From: Lachnoanaerobaculum sanguinis
GTDB lineage: Bacteria > Bacillota > Clostridia > Lachnospirales > Lachnospiraceae
Reading direction: 5' to 3'
Assembly: GCF_033242365.1 (NCBI RefSeq)
Contig: NZ_BTHK01000004.1
Location: 1 to 64,000 of the forward strand
DNA: 64,000 bases
Shown here: one piece after another, positions 1-8,190 of the stretch
Layout of the letters: each line of letters begins with the position of its first letter
Position numbering within the stretch: position 1 is the first letter of the stretch
Notes under the pieces: model-generated
Databases searched by the model: none
Told to the model about the DNA's origin: nothing
What the model saw: the letters and a program-made list of their open reading frames with translations, nothing else
Translations under genes and position numbers: made by a program

Positions 1-1
1 A

Positions 2-283
2 ATCTATGGGCATTTTTTGATATGCTACCTTAGCTTGTTTCTTTTAAGAGTATTAGAAATCAAGTGCTTCAAAAATAAAATAAACTCTTATGACTTGATT
101 AACTTTATGCGTGATTTTAGGGTGGTAAATAAAGTTGATAATACATATATAAATATATCAAGAGACCAGGCCGTTAACGAAAAGGTTAAAAAACTGGTTG
201 GTTTTAGTAACCTTGATGCCCTTTATTTAACCAAAGCTGAAGTCGACAATTTCTTTCAAAACTGCATGCTCTTGGATACCTAG
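2..283 (+). CDS. IS1634/IS4-type transposase, C-terminal end (cut by window edge)
   Basis: The frame is open from the first base of the window to a TAG at 281-283, about 93 codons. Near its start it reads GHFLICYLSLFLLRVLE, a signature I recognise from the end of the catalytic domain of IS1634-like DDE transposases, where the last conserved Glu lies close by. The rest is a lysine-rich tail typical of these proteins. The start of the gene lies outside the window, so whether the element is intact cannot be judged. The AT-rich DNA that follows should contain the right terminal inverted repeat, but its partner is off the window. There is no internal stop or frameshift in the visible part. Family assignment rests on this short motif only. 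Confidence 0.6.
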   Translation: MYGHFLICYLSLFLLRVLEIKCFKNKINSYDLINFMRDFRVVNKVDNTYINISRDQAVNEKVKKLVGFSNLDALYLTKAEVDNFFQNCMLLDT

Positions 284-533
284 AGTACTAGGTTTTGAGA
301 GAAACGACGGAAGTCAGGTTTTATATAAATGTCAATATAAAAATACATATTTTTTATATTTAGTATAATTATAACAGCTATCGTTTAGTGTTTTTTATAG
401 AACAAGTGATTATTTTAATTTAATAAATATTATTATTGAAAGTCTAATTAACAACACACCCTCCAACCTTCTCCTACACCTCCTCTATAAATACCGCTTG
501 CTATAATTAAAATTTATGCTAAAATCTATAGTA

Positions 534-554
534 TTGCTTAAGTTTTTTAAGCAA
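534..554. promoter_or_regulatory. Inverted repeat in the molbindin leader
   Basis: TTGCTTAA-GTTTT-TTAAGCAA is a perfect 8-bp inverted repeat with a 5-nt spacer. It ends 14 nt before the GGAGG of the molbindin gene and lies just after a weak promoter-like stretch (TAAAAT at 520-525). It could be an operator or an RNA hairpin in the leader. It does not follow the ModE consensus I know. The remainder of the gap at 284-582 is very AT-rich, and I see nothing else in it. Confidence 0.4.
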
Positions 555-582
555 AATATTTTTGACCGGAGGTTTTTACACA

Positions 583-996
583 ATGAAATTAAGTGCAAGA
601 AATCAATTCAAGGGAATTGTAAAGAATGTTAATGAGGGTGCTGTTAACGGCATCGTTACTATTGAAGTAAACGGAGAGGCTGTTTCAGCTACTATTTCTG
701 TTAATGCTATCAAGGAGCTCGGATTAAAGGACGGAGCTGCCGCAATCGCTGTTATCAAGGCTACAGAGGTTATGGTTGCTACAGAGCTTCCAAAGATTTC
801 TGCAAGAAACAAGTTCAAAGGTGTTGTAAAGAGCATTGAGGAAGGTGCTGTTAATGATATCGTAGCTGTTGAGACAAAGCTTGGTGTAGTTTCCGCTACA
901 ATCTCAAAGAATGCTGTAAAAGAGCTTGAACTTGCCGTAGGTAAAGAAGCTTATGCTATTATCAAGGCTACTTCGGTAATGGTAGGTATTGAATAA
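583..996 (+). CDS. Molbindin: tandem Mop (TOBE) domains, molybdate/tungstate binding
   Basis: A 137-residue protein of two about 68-residue Mop domains, each starting with the hallmark SARN(Q/K)FKG and containing the AVSATIS / VVSATIS strand and an (A/V)IKAT.VMV end. Known molbindins assemble into rings that bind molybdate or tungstate oxyanions in the cytoplasm, for storage or buffering; free di-Mop proteins have no transport activity. The ATG at 583 was chosen because GGAGG (568-572) sits 10 nt upstream; the upstream in-frame TTG at 562 overlaps this site. No mod/tup transporter or molybdopterin gene is present nearby, so the gene stands alone between a transposase and a convergent htpG. 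A bidirectional terminator follows directly. The fold assignment is firm; which oxyanion is bound cannot be read from sequence. Confidence 0.9.
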   Translation: MKLSARNQFKGIVKNVNEGAVNGIVTIEVNGEAVSATISVNAIKELGLKDGAAAIAVIKATEVMVATELPKISARNKFKGVVKSIEEGAVNDIVAVETKLGVVSATISKNAVKELELAVGKEAYAIIKATSVMVGIE

Positions 997-1007
997 TATT
1001 TTTAATC

Positions 1008-1057
1008 AAAAAAGACTGCCCTTAAGATTTCTCAATCTTTAAGTAGCAGTCTTTTTT
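1008..1057. terminator. Bidirectional terminator between molbindin gene and htpG
   Basis: AAAAAAGACTGC at 1008-1019 pairs with GCAGTCTTTTTT at 1046-1057, and an inner stem (TTAAGATT/AATCTTTAA) closes a small loop. A T-run follows the stem on both strands, so it can end transcription from both convergent genes. Confidence 0.85.
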
Positions 1058-1063
1058 ATTTTA

Positions 1064-3112
1064 TTATTTTAACTTAAGCATAAGCTCATTGCTTCTTTTT
1101 ATAAACGCACTCATTCTCTCAGGTGAAAGCGGACTGTGTGATATTGAAGCCAGATCATACAACTGTTCACAGATCATGTCAAATAACTCTTCATGATTGT
1201 TTTCAAGAAGTTCCTTTACAAGCGGATGATTTGCATTGAGAACCAAAGTCTCTCCCTCTCCTCCAAACATTGAAGGATCCATACCCATCATTCCGTACTG
1301 CTTCATCATCTCCTGCATTCTTCTGCTCTCTTCAGATATTGTGATTACTGAAGAAATATCATCGCTCTTTAAAAGCTGTACAGAAACTTTTAATCTGTCA
1401 TTGTGAAGAGCGGTCTTTACCTTTTCAGATAATGCATCATATGAAGACTTTGTATCTTCAGCTACCTCCTCAGTTCTCATATCATCTGTCATATCGGAAT
1501 CTATTCTAAGGAATTTTACATTATCTCTTTTCATCTCAAGAGTTGAGATAAAAGGTACATCAATGCTGTGTGGCAATACTACAGCATCCTTTCCGGCAGA
1601 CTTAAAGATATTTACATACTGGCTCTGCTCTTTTACATCATTTACATAGAATATCTGAGTTTTTTCAACCTCTTTTTTCTCTTCGGAGTTCTCAATATTC
1701 TCATCTGCAGAAGTTTCAACCTTATCCTCGGAATTTTTACTTTCATCAACAAGCTCGTTTAATGTAAGGTATTTATCATTTATATTTTTAAATAATATAT
1801 AATCTTCTACCTTTTTACCGAACTTCTCGTCCTTAAGATAACCGTACTTTATAAACGGTGCGATATCATCCCAGTATTTCTCATACTTATCTCTCTCGGT
1901 CTTGCACATACCTGAAAGCTTATCTGCAACTTTCTTTGCAATATATTCAGAGATTTTTCTTACAGAACCGTCATTTTGCAATGCGGATCTTGAAACATTA
2001 AGCGGAATGTCCGCACTGTCTATTACACCCTTTAACAGTAATAAAAACTCCGGAATAACTTCCTTTATATTGTCGGCGATAAATACCTGATTGTTGTAAA
2101 GTTTTATTGTTCCCTCTATAGAATCATACTCCGTATTTATCTTAGGGAAGTATAAGATTCCTTTTAGGTTAAAAGGATAATCCATATTTAAATGAATCCA
2201 GAAGAGCGGCTCCTTATAATCCATAAAGACTTTTCTGTAGAACTCAATATATTCTTCATCGCTGCACTCATTAGGATGCTTAGTCCAAAGCGGATGTATA
2301 TCATTTAGCGCTACAGGACGCTTTTTAATCTTTATCTTTTCCTTTGCAGGCTCTATTTCAACCTCTTCCTTAGTACCGTCTTCTTTTTCTTTTTCCTCTG
2401 TCTTTGCAGGCTCAATTATAGTCTCTATTACGGTATCGCTTTCTAAAAGCTCATCCTTTTCTATAATTTCAGTAGCTTCCTCGGCATCGATATCCTTTAA
2501 GAATATCTCTACAGGCATAAATGAACAGTACTTGTTAAGTATCTCTCTTACTCTGAACTCGTTTGCAAACTCATGGCAGTTATCATTAAGGTATAATGTA
2601 ATAGCAGTTCCTCTCGAAGCTCTGTTGCCTTCTCCCATCTCAAACTCAAGACCGCCGTCACTTACCCAATGTACAGGCTTTGCGCCTTCTTTGTATGACA
2701 GTGTGTCAATGCTTACCTTATCCGCTACCATAAATGCGGAGTAAAATCCAAGACCGAAATGACCTATTATCTGCTCTTCATTTGTCTTATCCTTATATTT
2801 TTCTATAAAATCCACAGCACCTGAAAAGGCTATCTGATTTATATACTTTTCCACCTCTTCTTCAGTCATACCTATACCGTTATCTATAAAACGAATAAGT
2901 TTTTGTTTAGGACTGACTTCTACATTTATCTTATATTCATCTCCTTCAGGCTTTGTAAACTCACCTGCAAGGCTTAATTTTTTCAACTTTGTTATAGCAT
3001 CTGTTGCATTTGAAATCAATTCTCTTACAAATATATCATGATCTGAATACAACCATTTCTTTATAATCGGAAATATGTTTTCACTGTTTATTGATAAGTT
3101 TCCCTTTTTCAT
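1064..3112 (-). CDS. htpG: Molecular chaperone HtpG (bacterial Hsp90)
   Basis: 682 residues. The N-terminal GHKL ATPase domain shows the adenine/Mg site signatures: RELISNATDA around residue 35, DNGIGM around 97 and the lid GHFGLGFYSAF around 135. The middle and C-terminal dimerisation domains follow. It is longer than E. coli HtpG (624 residues) mainly because of a charged Glu/Lys-rich linker near residues 225-270 and an acidic insertion near 475-510, as is common in clostridial members. It acts in the cytoplasm in ATP-dependent remodelling of client proteins with the DnaK system. The start ATG is preceded by GAGGTGATGAA. A sigma-A promoter lies at 3165-3192, and a CIRCE-like inverted repeat lies immediately upstream of the -35 element, which suggests HrcA-type heat-shock control. 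It is transcribed as a single gene. Confidence 0.97.
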   Translation of the reverse strand: MKKGNLSINSENIFPIIKKWLYSDHDIFVRELISNATDAITKLKKLSLAGEFTKPEGDEYKINVEVSPKQKLIRFIDNGIGMTEEEVEKYINQIAFSGAVDFIEKYKDKTNEEQIIGHFGLGFYSAFMVADKVSIDTLSYKEGAKPVHWVSDGGLEFEMGEGNRASRGTAITLYLNDNCHEFANEFRVREILNKYCSFMPVEIFLKDIDAEEATEIIEKDELLESDTVIETIIEPAKTEEKEKEDGTKEEVEIEPAKEKIKIKKRPVALNDIHPLWTKHPNECSDEEYIEFYRKVFMDYKEPLFWIHLNMDYPFNLKGILYFPKINTEYDSIEGTIKLYNNQVFIADNIKEVIPEFLLLLKGVIDSADIPLNVSRSALQNDGSVRKISEYIAKKVADKLSGMCKTERDKYEKYWDDIAPFIKYGYLKDEKFGKKVEDYILFKNINDKYLTLNELVDESKNSEDKVETSADENIENSEEKKEVEKTQIFYVNDVKEQSQYVNIFKSAGKDAVVLPHSIDVPFISTLEMKRDNVKFLRIDSDMTDDMRTEEVAEDTKSSYDALSEKVKTALHNDRLKVSVQLLKSDDISSVITISEESRRMQEMMKQYGMMGMDPSMFGGEGETLVLNANHPLVKELLENNHEELFDMICEQLYDLASISHSPLSPERMSAFIKRSNELMLKLK

Positions 3113-3164
3113 TTCATCACCTCTCTAATAAATTTGCAAATATATTATTTGCTTTGCTATAACT

Positions 3165-3192
3165 ATTATAACCATGAAAATATAAAAGTCAA
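3165..3192 (-). promoter_or_regulatory. Sigma-A promoter of htpG
   Basis: On the minus strand TTGACT (3192-3187) is followed by 16 nt and TATAAT (3170-3165), giving a leader of about 50 nt before htpG. The CIRCE-like repeat at 3200-3226 ends 8 bp upstream of the -35 element. Confidence 0.75.
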
Positions 3193-3193
3193 T

Positions 3194-3226
3194 AAAAAAT
3201 TGGCACTCACCTAATATGAGTGCCAA
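3194..3226 (-). promoter_or_regulatory. CIRCE-like inverted repeat, also a likely terminator of the hydrogenase gene
   Basis: TTGGCACTC (3200-3208), a 9-nt spacer and GAGTGCCAA (3218-3226). The HrcA operator CIRCE is TTAGCACTC-N9-GAGTGCTAA; this copy matches in arm length and spacer length and differs by one symmetric base pair, 16 of 18 positions being identical. Read on the minus strand the same repeat is a 10-bp hairpin followed by six T residues, 19 nt after the hydrogenase stop codon, which is also what an intrinsic terminator looks like. Both roles are possible at once. That it is an inverted repeat is certain; HrcA binding is inferred. Confidence 0.6.
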
Positions 3227-3244
3227 CAATCTTTTTTATATGTA

Positions 3245-4768
3245 TTATTTAACCAACTTATCAAGCTCTTTTACAGATTCAGTCTCAATAGCAATACCAT
3301 GTGTTGCCTTAGCCGCATACTGATTTACCGCACCTTGGGATTTCTTGATATTCTGCATTGTTCCCGGTCCTGCCACGCAGCCTCCCGGACATGCCATTCC
3401 CTCAAGAAGATATCCCGGATACTTTCCTGCTTTAGCCATTGTCATCATCTTTTTGCAATCTGCAAGGCCTTCCGCATTCATTACCTTTACTTCTCTGTCA
3501 GGATACTGACTCTTAATAACTCCTACAACCGCCTTTGCAACTCCTCCGGATACCGCAAAGTTTCTTCCGTCTGTAGATGCATCGTTGACACCGTTCGGAT
3601 CTTCTTCAAGGTTTTCAATATCTATATGTTTTGCATCAAATATTCCGGCCATCTCTTCAAATGTAAGCACAAAGTCCACTTCACTTCTTACCTCTGTCCA
3701 CATAGCCTCAAGCTTCTTTGCGGAACATGGTCCGATAAATACCACTTTTCCGTCCGGATGCTGTTTCTTTATAAGTCTTGCCGTAAGTGTCATAGGTGTA
3801 AGTGCCATTGATATACATTCAGCCTGATCCGGGAACACTTTCTTTGCCATCAATGACCACGAAGGACAACATGATGTACCCATAAAAGGTAATTTCTCAG
3901 GCACTTCATCAAGGAAGTCAAACGCCTCTTGTGTGGCACAAAGATCGGCACCTATAGCAACCTCAAATACATCTGCAAAGCCCAGCGCTTTCATTGCCGC
4001 ACGAAGTTTTCCCGGTGTAACCTTAGGACCGAACTGACCTACGAAAGCAGGAGCAATAGCCGCATATACTCTGTCTCCCGACTGAATAGCTCTTATAGTC
4101 TGGAAGATCTGTGATTTATCTGAAATAGCACCGAACGGACAGTTTACAAGACACTGTCCACATGATACACATTTATCGTAGTCAATATCGGCCTTACCGT
4201 TTTCATCTGAAGATATTGCATCCATACCGCATGAAGCCGCACAAGGTCTTGTCTGAATAATGATTGCATTATATGCGCAAACATTTGCACATCTTCCGCA
4301 TTTGATACACTTTTCCTGATTGATACTTGAGAATCCGCTCTCTTTATCTATCTTTACGGCACCTGTAGGACAAACCTCCGAACATGGATGTGCTAAGCAT
4401 CCCTGACAACCGTTAGTTACATATACTCTCTTTTCAACACAACCATGACATGCAAATTTAATTATATTAATTAACGGTGGTGTATAATATGTCTCCGCCT
4501 TATCCGCAAGCTCTATACCCTCAGACAAAGGAGCATGATTAGCCGCACTTCTGTAAGGCAATCCCATAGCAAGTCTGAGCCTCTCACCTACTATAGCTCT
4601 TTCCAGGAAAACATTATTTCTGAAATTTCCCACTTCACCGGGAATAATCTTATAAGGAAGCTCCTCTATTCTTTTATCTACCGGCCACTCTGTGTGATAA
4701 GCCATTCTGGCAACTTCTCTAAAGATTCTATGTCTTATTTCCTGAATTCTTGTTTCAACACCTCTCAC
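3245..4768 (-). CDS. Monomeric [FeFe]-hydrogenase with ferredoxin-type clusters
   Basis: 507 residues; interconverts protons and H2, probably with ferredoxin as partner, in the cytoplasm of a fermenter. After about 100 residues come Cys-rich segments (107-135) and two or more 4Fe-4S motifs (CIKCGRCANVC at about 154-164, CVSCGQCLVNC at about 200-210). The H-cluster domain has TSCCPSW (298-304, including the proton-relay Cys), GPCSAKKLE (346-354) and EGMACPGGCVAGPG (456-469). The second motif has Gly where well-studied HydA proteins have Met, as I recall for the clostridial group-B type. The start is GTG: GGAGG lies 6 nt upstream and no better ATG exists. No maturase genes (hydE, hydF, hydG) or hydrogenase subunits are adjacent, so maturation must be encoded elsewhere. 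Its 3' hairpin is shared with the htpG control region. Confidence 0.93.
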   Translation of the reverse strand: MRGVETRIQEIRHRIFREVARMAYHTEWPVDKRIEELPYKIIPGEVGNFRNNVFLERAIVGERLRLAMGLPYRSAANHAPLSEGIELADKAETYYTPPLINIIKFACHGCVEKRVYVTNGCQGCLAHPCSEVCPTGAVKIDKESGFSSINQEKCIKCGRCANVCAYNAIIIQTRPCAASCGMDAISSDENGKADIDYDKCVSCGQCLVNCPFGAISDKSQIFQTIRAIQSGDRVYAAIAPAFVGQFGPKVTPGKLRAAMKALGFADVFEVAIGADLCATQEAFDFLDEVPEKLPFMGTSCCPSWSLMAKKVFPDQAECISMALTPMTLTARLIKKQHPDGKVVFIGPCSAKKLEAMWTEVRSEVDFVLTFEEMAGIFDAKHIDIENLEEDPNGVNDASTDGRNFAVSGGVAKAVVGVIKSQYPDREVKVMNAEGLADCKKMMTMAKAGKYPGYLLEGMACPGGCVAGPGTMQNIKKSQGAVNQYAAKATHGIAIETESVKELDKLVK

Positions 4769-4945
4769 AATTTTCCTCCACTAAAAAAATTTTCCGTTTA
4801 TAGTGACAATAGTTTCAGTATTTCTAAAACCGTCTTCTATACTGAGCAATGATATAATACTATATTTAAAAAATAAAATAAAGGCATATTGTTATTTTTT
4901 TATCAATTTCTTGTTTTTTATAAGAAACATACAAAATTGCATTAA

Positions 4946-4982
4946 AAAAAACGCAAAAACGGCAGACTGTACAGCCTGCCGT
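4946..4982 (-). terminator. Terminator of the PKTAD surface-protein gene
   Basis: The inverted repeat at 4959-4982 (arms ACGGCAG and CTGCCGT, extended by ACTGT/ACAG) is followed on the minus strand by TTTTTGCG and a run of T residues. It lies about 28 nt after the stop codon of the surface-protein gene at 5011. Confidence 0.8.
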
Positions 4983-5010
4983 AAAATGTCTTATTTAATT
5001 TAACTTAAGA

Positions 5011-5640
5011 TTAGTTCTCTTTCTTCTTTGTTGCAATTACAAATGCACCTGCTACAGTTGAAAGACCGAGTAATGCTGCATAAAGTCCCATTGCTGAAGC
5101 ATCAGCTGTCTTCGGTACATTTAATTTTCCGCGCTTAGCTGCTGTCACATCACCCTTAGTAGAAACATTTGTGTTTCCTGCTGCAGGACCTACATTAGTT
5201 GCAGGAGCAGATGTGTTTGTAGGTGCAGGACCGTAGTTTGAAGCAGGAGTATTTGTAGGTACTGTTGTTGCAGTAACAGCTCTTGAACTTCCACTTCTTG
5301 ATGAGCTGCTTGATGAACCGCCTCTAGATGAACCGCCTCTGCTGCTTGACGCTGTAGAGTTTGAATAAGTAGCTATAGATGGTGTTGCATTAGATGCTGT
5401 TGATCTTACTACAACTGTAGAAGTACCCGGTATAATAATCTTTGAAGGTGCCTTCTCTCCCTCTATTCCTATAATACGAGTTACATTTCCCTCATTAATA
5501 ACCTGTGCGCTTGCAGCATCTGCAGGTTTTCCAGGAACGATTATCTGTGATGGTGCAGCAAAAGCAACTACACTACCTGAAACTAAACCTAAAGCTAATG
5601 TTAATGATAAAACTGTTTTTTTGATTATTGATAAATGCAT
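5011..5640 (-). CDS. Sortase-anchored Ser/Gly-rich surface protein
   Basis: 209 residues. An N-terminal signal peptide (KK, hydrophobic core, cleavage after AFA around residue 28) is followed by two short related segments, PSQIIVPGK and PSKIIIPGT, a Ser/Gly/Arg-rich low-complexity stretch (about 95-120) and a Thr/Pro/Asn-rich spacer. The C-terminus is a cell-wall sorting signal: NVPKTAD, a hydrophobic helix (about 183-203) and the basic tail KKKEN. PKTAD is a variant of the LPXTG/PKTGD family of sortase motifs, so covalent attachment to peptidoglycan is expected. No catalytic domain is visible; it may be a spacer or small adhesin. The gene is monocistronic with its own promoter (5683-5711) and terminator. 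No sortase gene is in the window. Confidence 0.8.
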   Translation of the reverse strand: MHLSIIKKTVLSLTLALGLVSGSVVAFAAPSQIIVPGKPADAASAQVINEGNVTRIIGIEGEKAPSKIIIPGTSTVVVRSTASNATPSIATYSNSTASSSRGGSSRGGSSSSSSRSGSSRAVTATTVPTNTPASNYGPAPTNTSAPATNVGPAAGNTNVSTKGDVTAAKRGKLNVPKTADASAMGLYAALLGLSTVAGAFVIATKKKEN

Positions 5641-5682
5641 GATATGATATCTCCTTTTTCATATAAGTTTTTTGATGAAGCT

Positions 5683-5711
5683 AATATATAACCTTATGAA
5701 AAAATTTTCAA
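5683..5711 (-). promoter_or_regulatory. Sigma-A promoter of the surface-protein gene
   Basis: TTGAAA (5711-5706), 17 nt and TATATT (5688-5683) on the minus strand, about 45 nt before the start codon; AAGGAGA is the ribosome-binding site. Confidence 0.6.
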
Positions 5712-5783
5712 GCACTTTAGTCAATATGTAAAGTTATAGTAAGATTTCTTACGATTGAACATATTTTCTTATAAATATATTTA

Positions 5784-7886
5784 TTATTCCGTATCATTTT
5801 CAAGTTTGGAAGCTCTTGCCTCAACTTCCTTCTTCTGGATATCTCCCGGTGTCTGCTCATACCTTGCAAATTCATAGCTGAATACACCCATACCTCCGGT
5901 CATTGAACGAAGCTCGGTATTGTATCCGAAAAGCTCCAACATAGGAACATCGGCTCTTATAAGCTGTTTTCCGTGATTGATTGACTCCATACCGAGAACC
6001 CTACCACGTCTCTTGTTAAGATCACCCATAACATCACCTGTGAATTTATCGGGAACTATTACACTTACTGTATAAATAGGCTCCAAAAGTACAGGTGCGG
6101 CCTTCATAAATCCGTCCTTGAATGCGATTGTGGCAGCCATCTTAAATGCCATCTCGGAAGAATCAACAGGGTGATATGAACCGTCCAAAAGCACAGCCTT
6201 TACACCTACTACAGGATATGCGGCCAAAGGTCCCTTAATACAGCACTCAGCCACTCCCTTTTCAACTGCAGGGAAATAGTTCTTAGGTACCGAACCTCCG
6301 AATACAGTCTCCTCAAATACATATGGCTTCTCAAGATCTCCTGAAGGTTCAAAGCTCATCTTTACATCACCGAACTGACCGTGTCCACCTGATTGCTTCT
6401 TATATCTTCCAGCAGCCTCAACCTTTTGTCTGATAGTCTCTTTGAAAGCCACCTTAGGTCTTGAAAGTTCTATCTTTACTTTATATCTATCTAAAAGTTT
6501 GCTAACTACGATTTCAAGTTGTTGATCACCTATTCCGTAAAGAAGAGTCTGTCTGTTTAAAGTATCGTTCATATGCTTTAATGTCAAATCTTCTTCCATA
6601 AGTTTTGACAGACCTGATGAAAGTTTATCCTCTTCGCCCTTGTTTACGATCTTATATCTCATACATGTGTATGGTGATGAGATCTTTGGTCCGTGATAAA
6701 GGATAGGTGCATTCTTTAATGCAATAGTATCACCTGTAGTTGTTACACTAAGCTTAGCCATAGCGCCGATATCACCGGCAACAAGCTCAGGTACTTCTAT
6801 AGCGTTCTTTCCTCTGAGTACATATATCTTTCCGGATTTCTCCTCTGTTTCCTTACCTACATTGTAGATTGTACTGTCAGGCTTTAGTGTACCTGTACAA
6901 ACCTTAACCAAAGAGTATTTTCCTATGAAAGGATCCACTATTGTCTTAAATACTCTTGCAGATAATGAAACCTCTTTATTATATTTTGCTGTGAAATGCT
7001 CACCGTTACTTACGTCCACTCCCACACACTCTTTATAATCAGGTGACGGGAAATACTTTTCAATTGCCATCATAAGTGCCTTAAATCCCTGTGCGTCCAC
7101 TCCTGAACCCATCATTACAGGCACGATATCTCCGTTGCAAATATTTTCTTTGAGTGCTGTTGAAATTTCATCATCACTGAATTCCTCACCTGAAAGATAT
7201 CTTTCCATGTATTCTTCGCTTGTCTCGGCAACGGCCTCCATCAAGGCCTCTCTTGCAATCTTTAGGTTGGCTTCAACATAATCAGGTATCTCACACTCTA
7301 CATAATCTGATAAATTTGTAAATCTTCTACCCTTCATCTTTACGACATTTACAAATCCCACGAACTTCTCATTTTCTCTAATTGGAAGATGGAAAGGTGC
7401 CACTTTTCTTCCGAAGCGAGTTTCAAGCTTCAGAAGCAGTTCACGATAGCTTGCCTTGTCATCGTCCATATTTGTAACAAAGAATATTCTCGGTAAACCG
7501 TATTCTTCACACAACTCCCATGCTTTTACTGTACCTACTTCAATTCCGGCCTTGCAATTGACTACAATAATGGCAGCGTCTGCAGCTGATACGGCTTCTT
7601 CCACCTCGCCTACGAAGTCGAAATATCCCGGAGTATCCAAAAGATTTATCTTTACACTTCCGGTATCTCCTTCATATTCTACCGGAATCAAAGATGTACT
7701 GATGGAAAAACCTCTTTTAATTTCTTCTTTGTCATAGTCGCTGATGGTATTTCCGCTTGAAATACTTCCCATCTTTGAAATATTTCCTGCAACAAAGCTC
7801 ATGGCCTCTGCCACTGTAGTCTTACCCGAGCCTCCATGGCCAAGTAGTACGACGTTACGAATCTGTTTAGTTTCATAAACCTTCAT
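5784..7886 (-). CDS. Elongation factor G-like GTPase (FusA2-type paralogue)
   Basis: 700 residues with the five-domain EF-G layout: P-loop GHGGSGKTT near residue 16, RGFSIS (switch I), DTPGYFDF (G3, about 84-91), then domains II-V ending in the RRGRVLGMES and GYNTELRSMTGGMGVFSYEF region. The G4 guanine-specificity motif, usually NKxD, reads TNMD. The sequence differs clearly from housekeeping EF-G, which usually sits in the str operon next to rpsL/rpsG, and matches the EF-G2/FusA2-like group common in clostridia. Such paralogues bind the ribosome, but whether this one supports translocation, recycling or stress-state translation is unknown. GGAGGGATACTC precedes the ATG. It is a single gene with its own promoter (7932-7960), divergent from tyrA. 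Confidence 0.88.
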   Translation of the reverse strand: MKVYETKQIRNVVLLGHGGSGKTTVAEAMSFVAGNISKMGSISSGNTISDYDKEEIKRGFSISTSLIPVEYEGDTGSVKINLLDTPGYFDFVGEVEEAVSAADAAIIVVNCKAGIEVGTVKAWELCEEYGLPRIFFVTNMDDDKASYRELLLKLETRFGRKVAPFHLPIRENEKFVGFVNVVKMKGRRFTNLSDYVECEIPDYVEANLKIAREALMEAVAETSEEYMERYLSGEEFSDDEISTALKENICNGDIVPVMMGSGVDAQGFKALMMAIEKYFPSPDYKECVGVDVSNGEHFTAKYNKEVSLSARVFKTIVDPFIGKYSLVKVCTGTLKPDSTIYNVGKETEEKSGKIYVLRGKNAIEVPELVAGDIGAMAKLSVTTTGDTIALKNAPILYHGPKISSPYTCMRYKIVNKGEEDKLSSGLSKLMEEDLTLKHMNDTLNRQTLLYGIGDQQLEIVVSKLLDRYKVKIELSRPKVAFKETIRQKVEAAGRYKKQSGGHGQFGDVKMSFEPSGDLEKPYVFEETVFGGSVPKNYFPAVEKGVAECCIKGPLAAYPVVGVKAVLLDGSYHPVDSSEMAFKMAATIAFKDGFMKAAPVLLEPIYTVSVIVPDKFTGDVMGDLNKRRGRVLGMESINHGKQLIRADVPMLELFGYNTELRSMTGGMGVFSYEFARYEQTPGDIQKKEVEARASKLENDTE

Positions 7887-7931
7887 AAGAGTATCCCTCC
7901 TTTTTAGTCAATAGACTTTTCTGATAAAGAT

Positions 7932-7960
7932 ATTTTACTAAACATACGATAAAATTTCAA
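7932..7960 (-). promoter_or_regulatory. Promoter of the EF-G-like gene
   Basis: TTGAAA (7960-7955), 17 nt and TAAAAT (7937-7932) on the minus strand, about 45 nt before the ATG. The rest of the 7887-8121 gap is AT-rich DNA with no other recognisable element. Confidence 0.6.
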
Positions 7961-8121
7961 GTTTTATATTCAATTTAGACAATGTAATTTACACTTTTAT
8001 TATAGTTAAATCGTAATATATTTTTATAAAGTTTTTGTATAAATAGACTGTTTTAGTAAAGATAAATAGTCCGTATAAAGCCATATTACTATATCACTTT
8101 AAATTATTAAAGTAAAAGTAA

Positions 8122-8150
8122 TTGACTAATGACTCCAAATGTACTAGACT
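8122..8150 (+). promoter_or_regulatory. Promoter of tyrA-aroA
   Basis: TTGACT (8122-8127), 17 nt and TAGACT (8145-8150). Transcription would begin near 8157, giving a leader of about 35 nt. This shows that the in-frame TTG at 8122 is a -35 box and not a start codon. Confidence 0.65.
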
Positions 8151-8190
8151 TTTTATATTTAAAATTGACGTAATGTCGGAACGGAGGATT

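Noticed and set aside
3299..3811. 170-codon plus-strand frame rich in Cys/His opposite the hydrogenase gene
   Set aside because: Its composition reflects the reversed Cys/Ala codons of the hydrogenase; no start signals.
8122..8190. Upstream in-frame TTG start for tyrA
   Set aside because: The TTG is the first triplet of a -35 box (TTGACT-17-TAGACT), so it would not be in the transcript; the homologous part starts at 8191.
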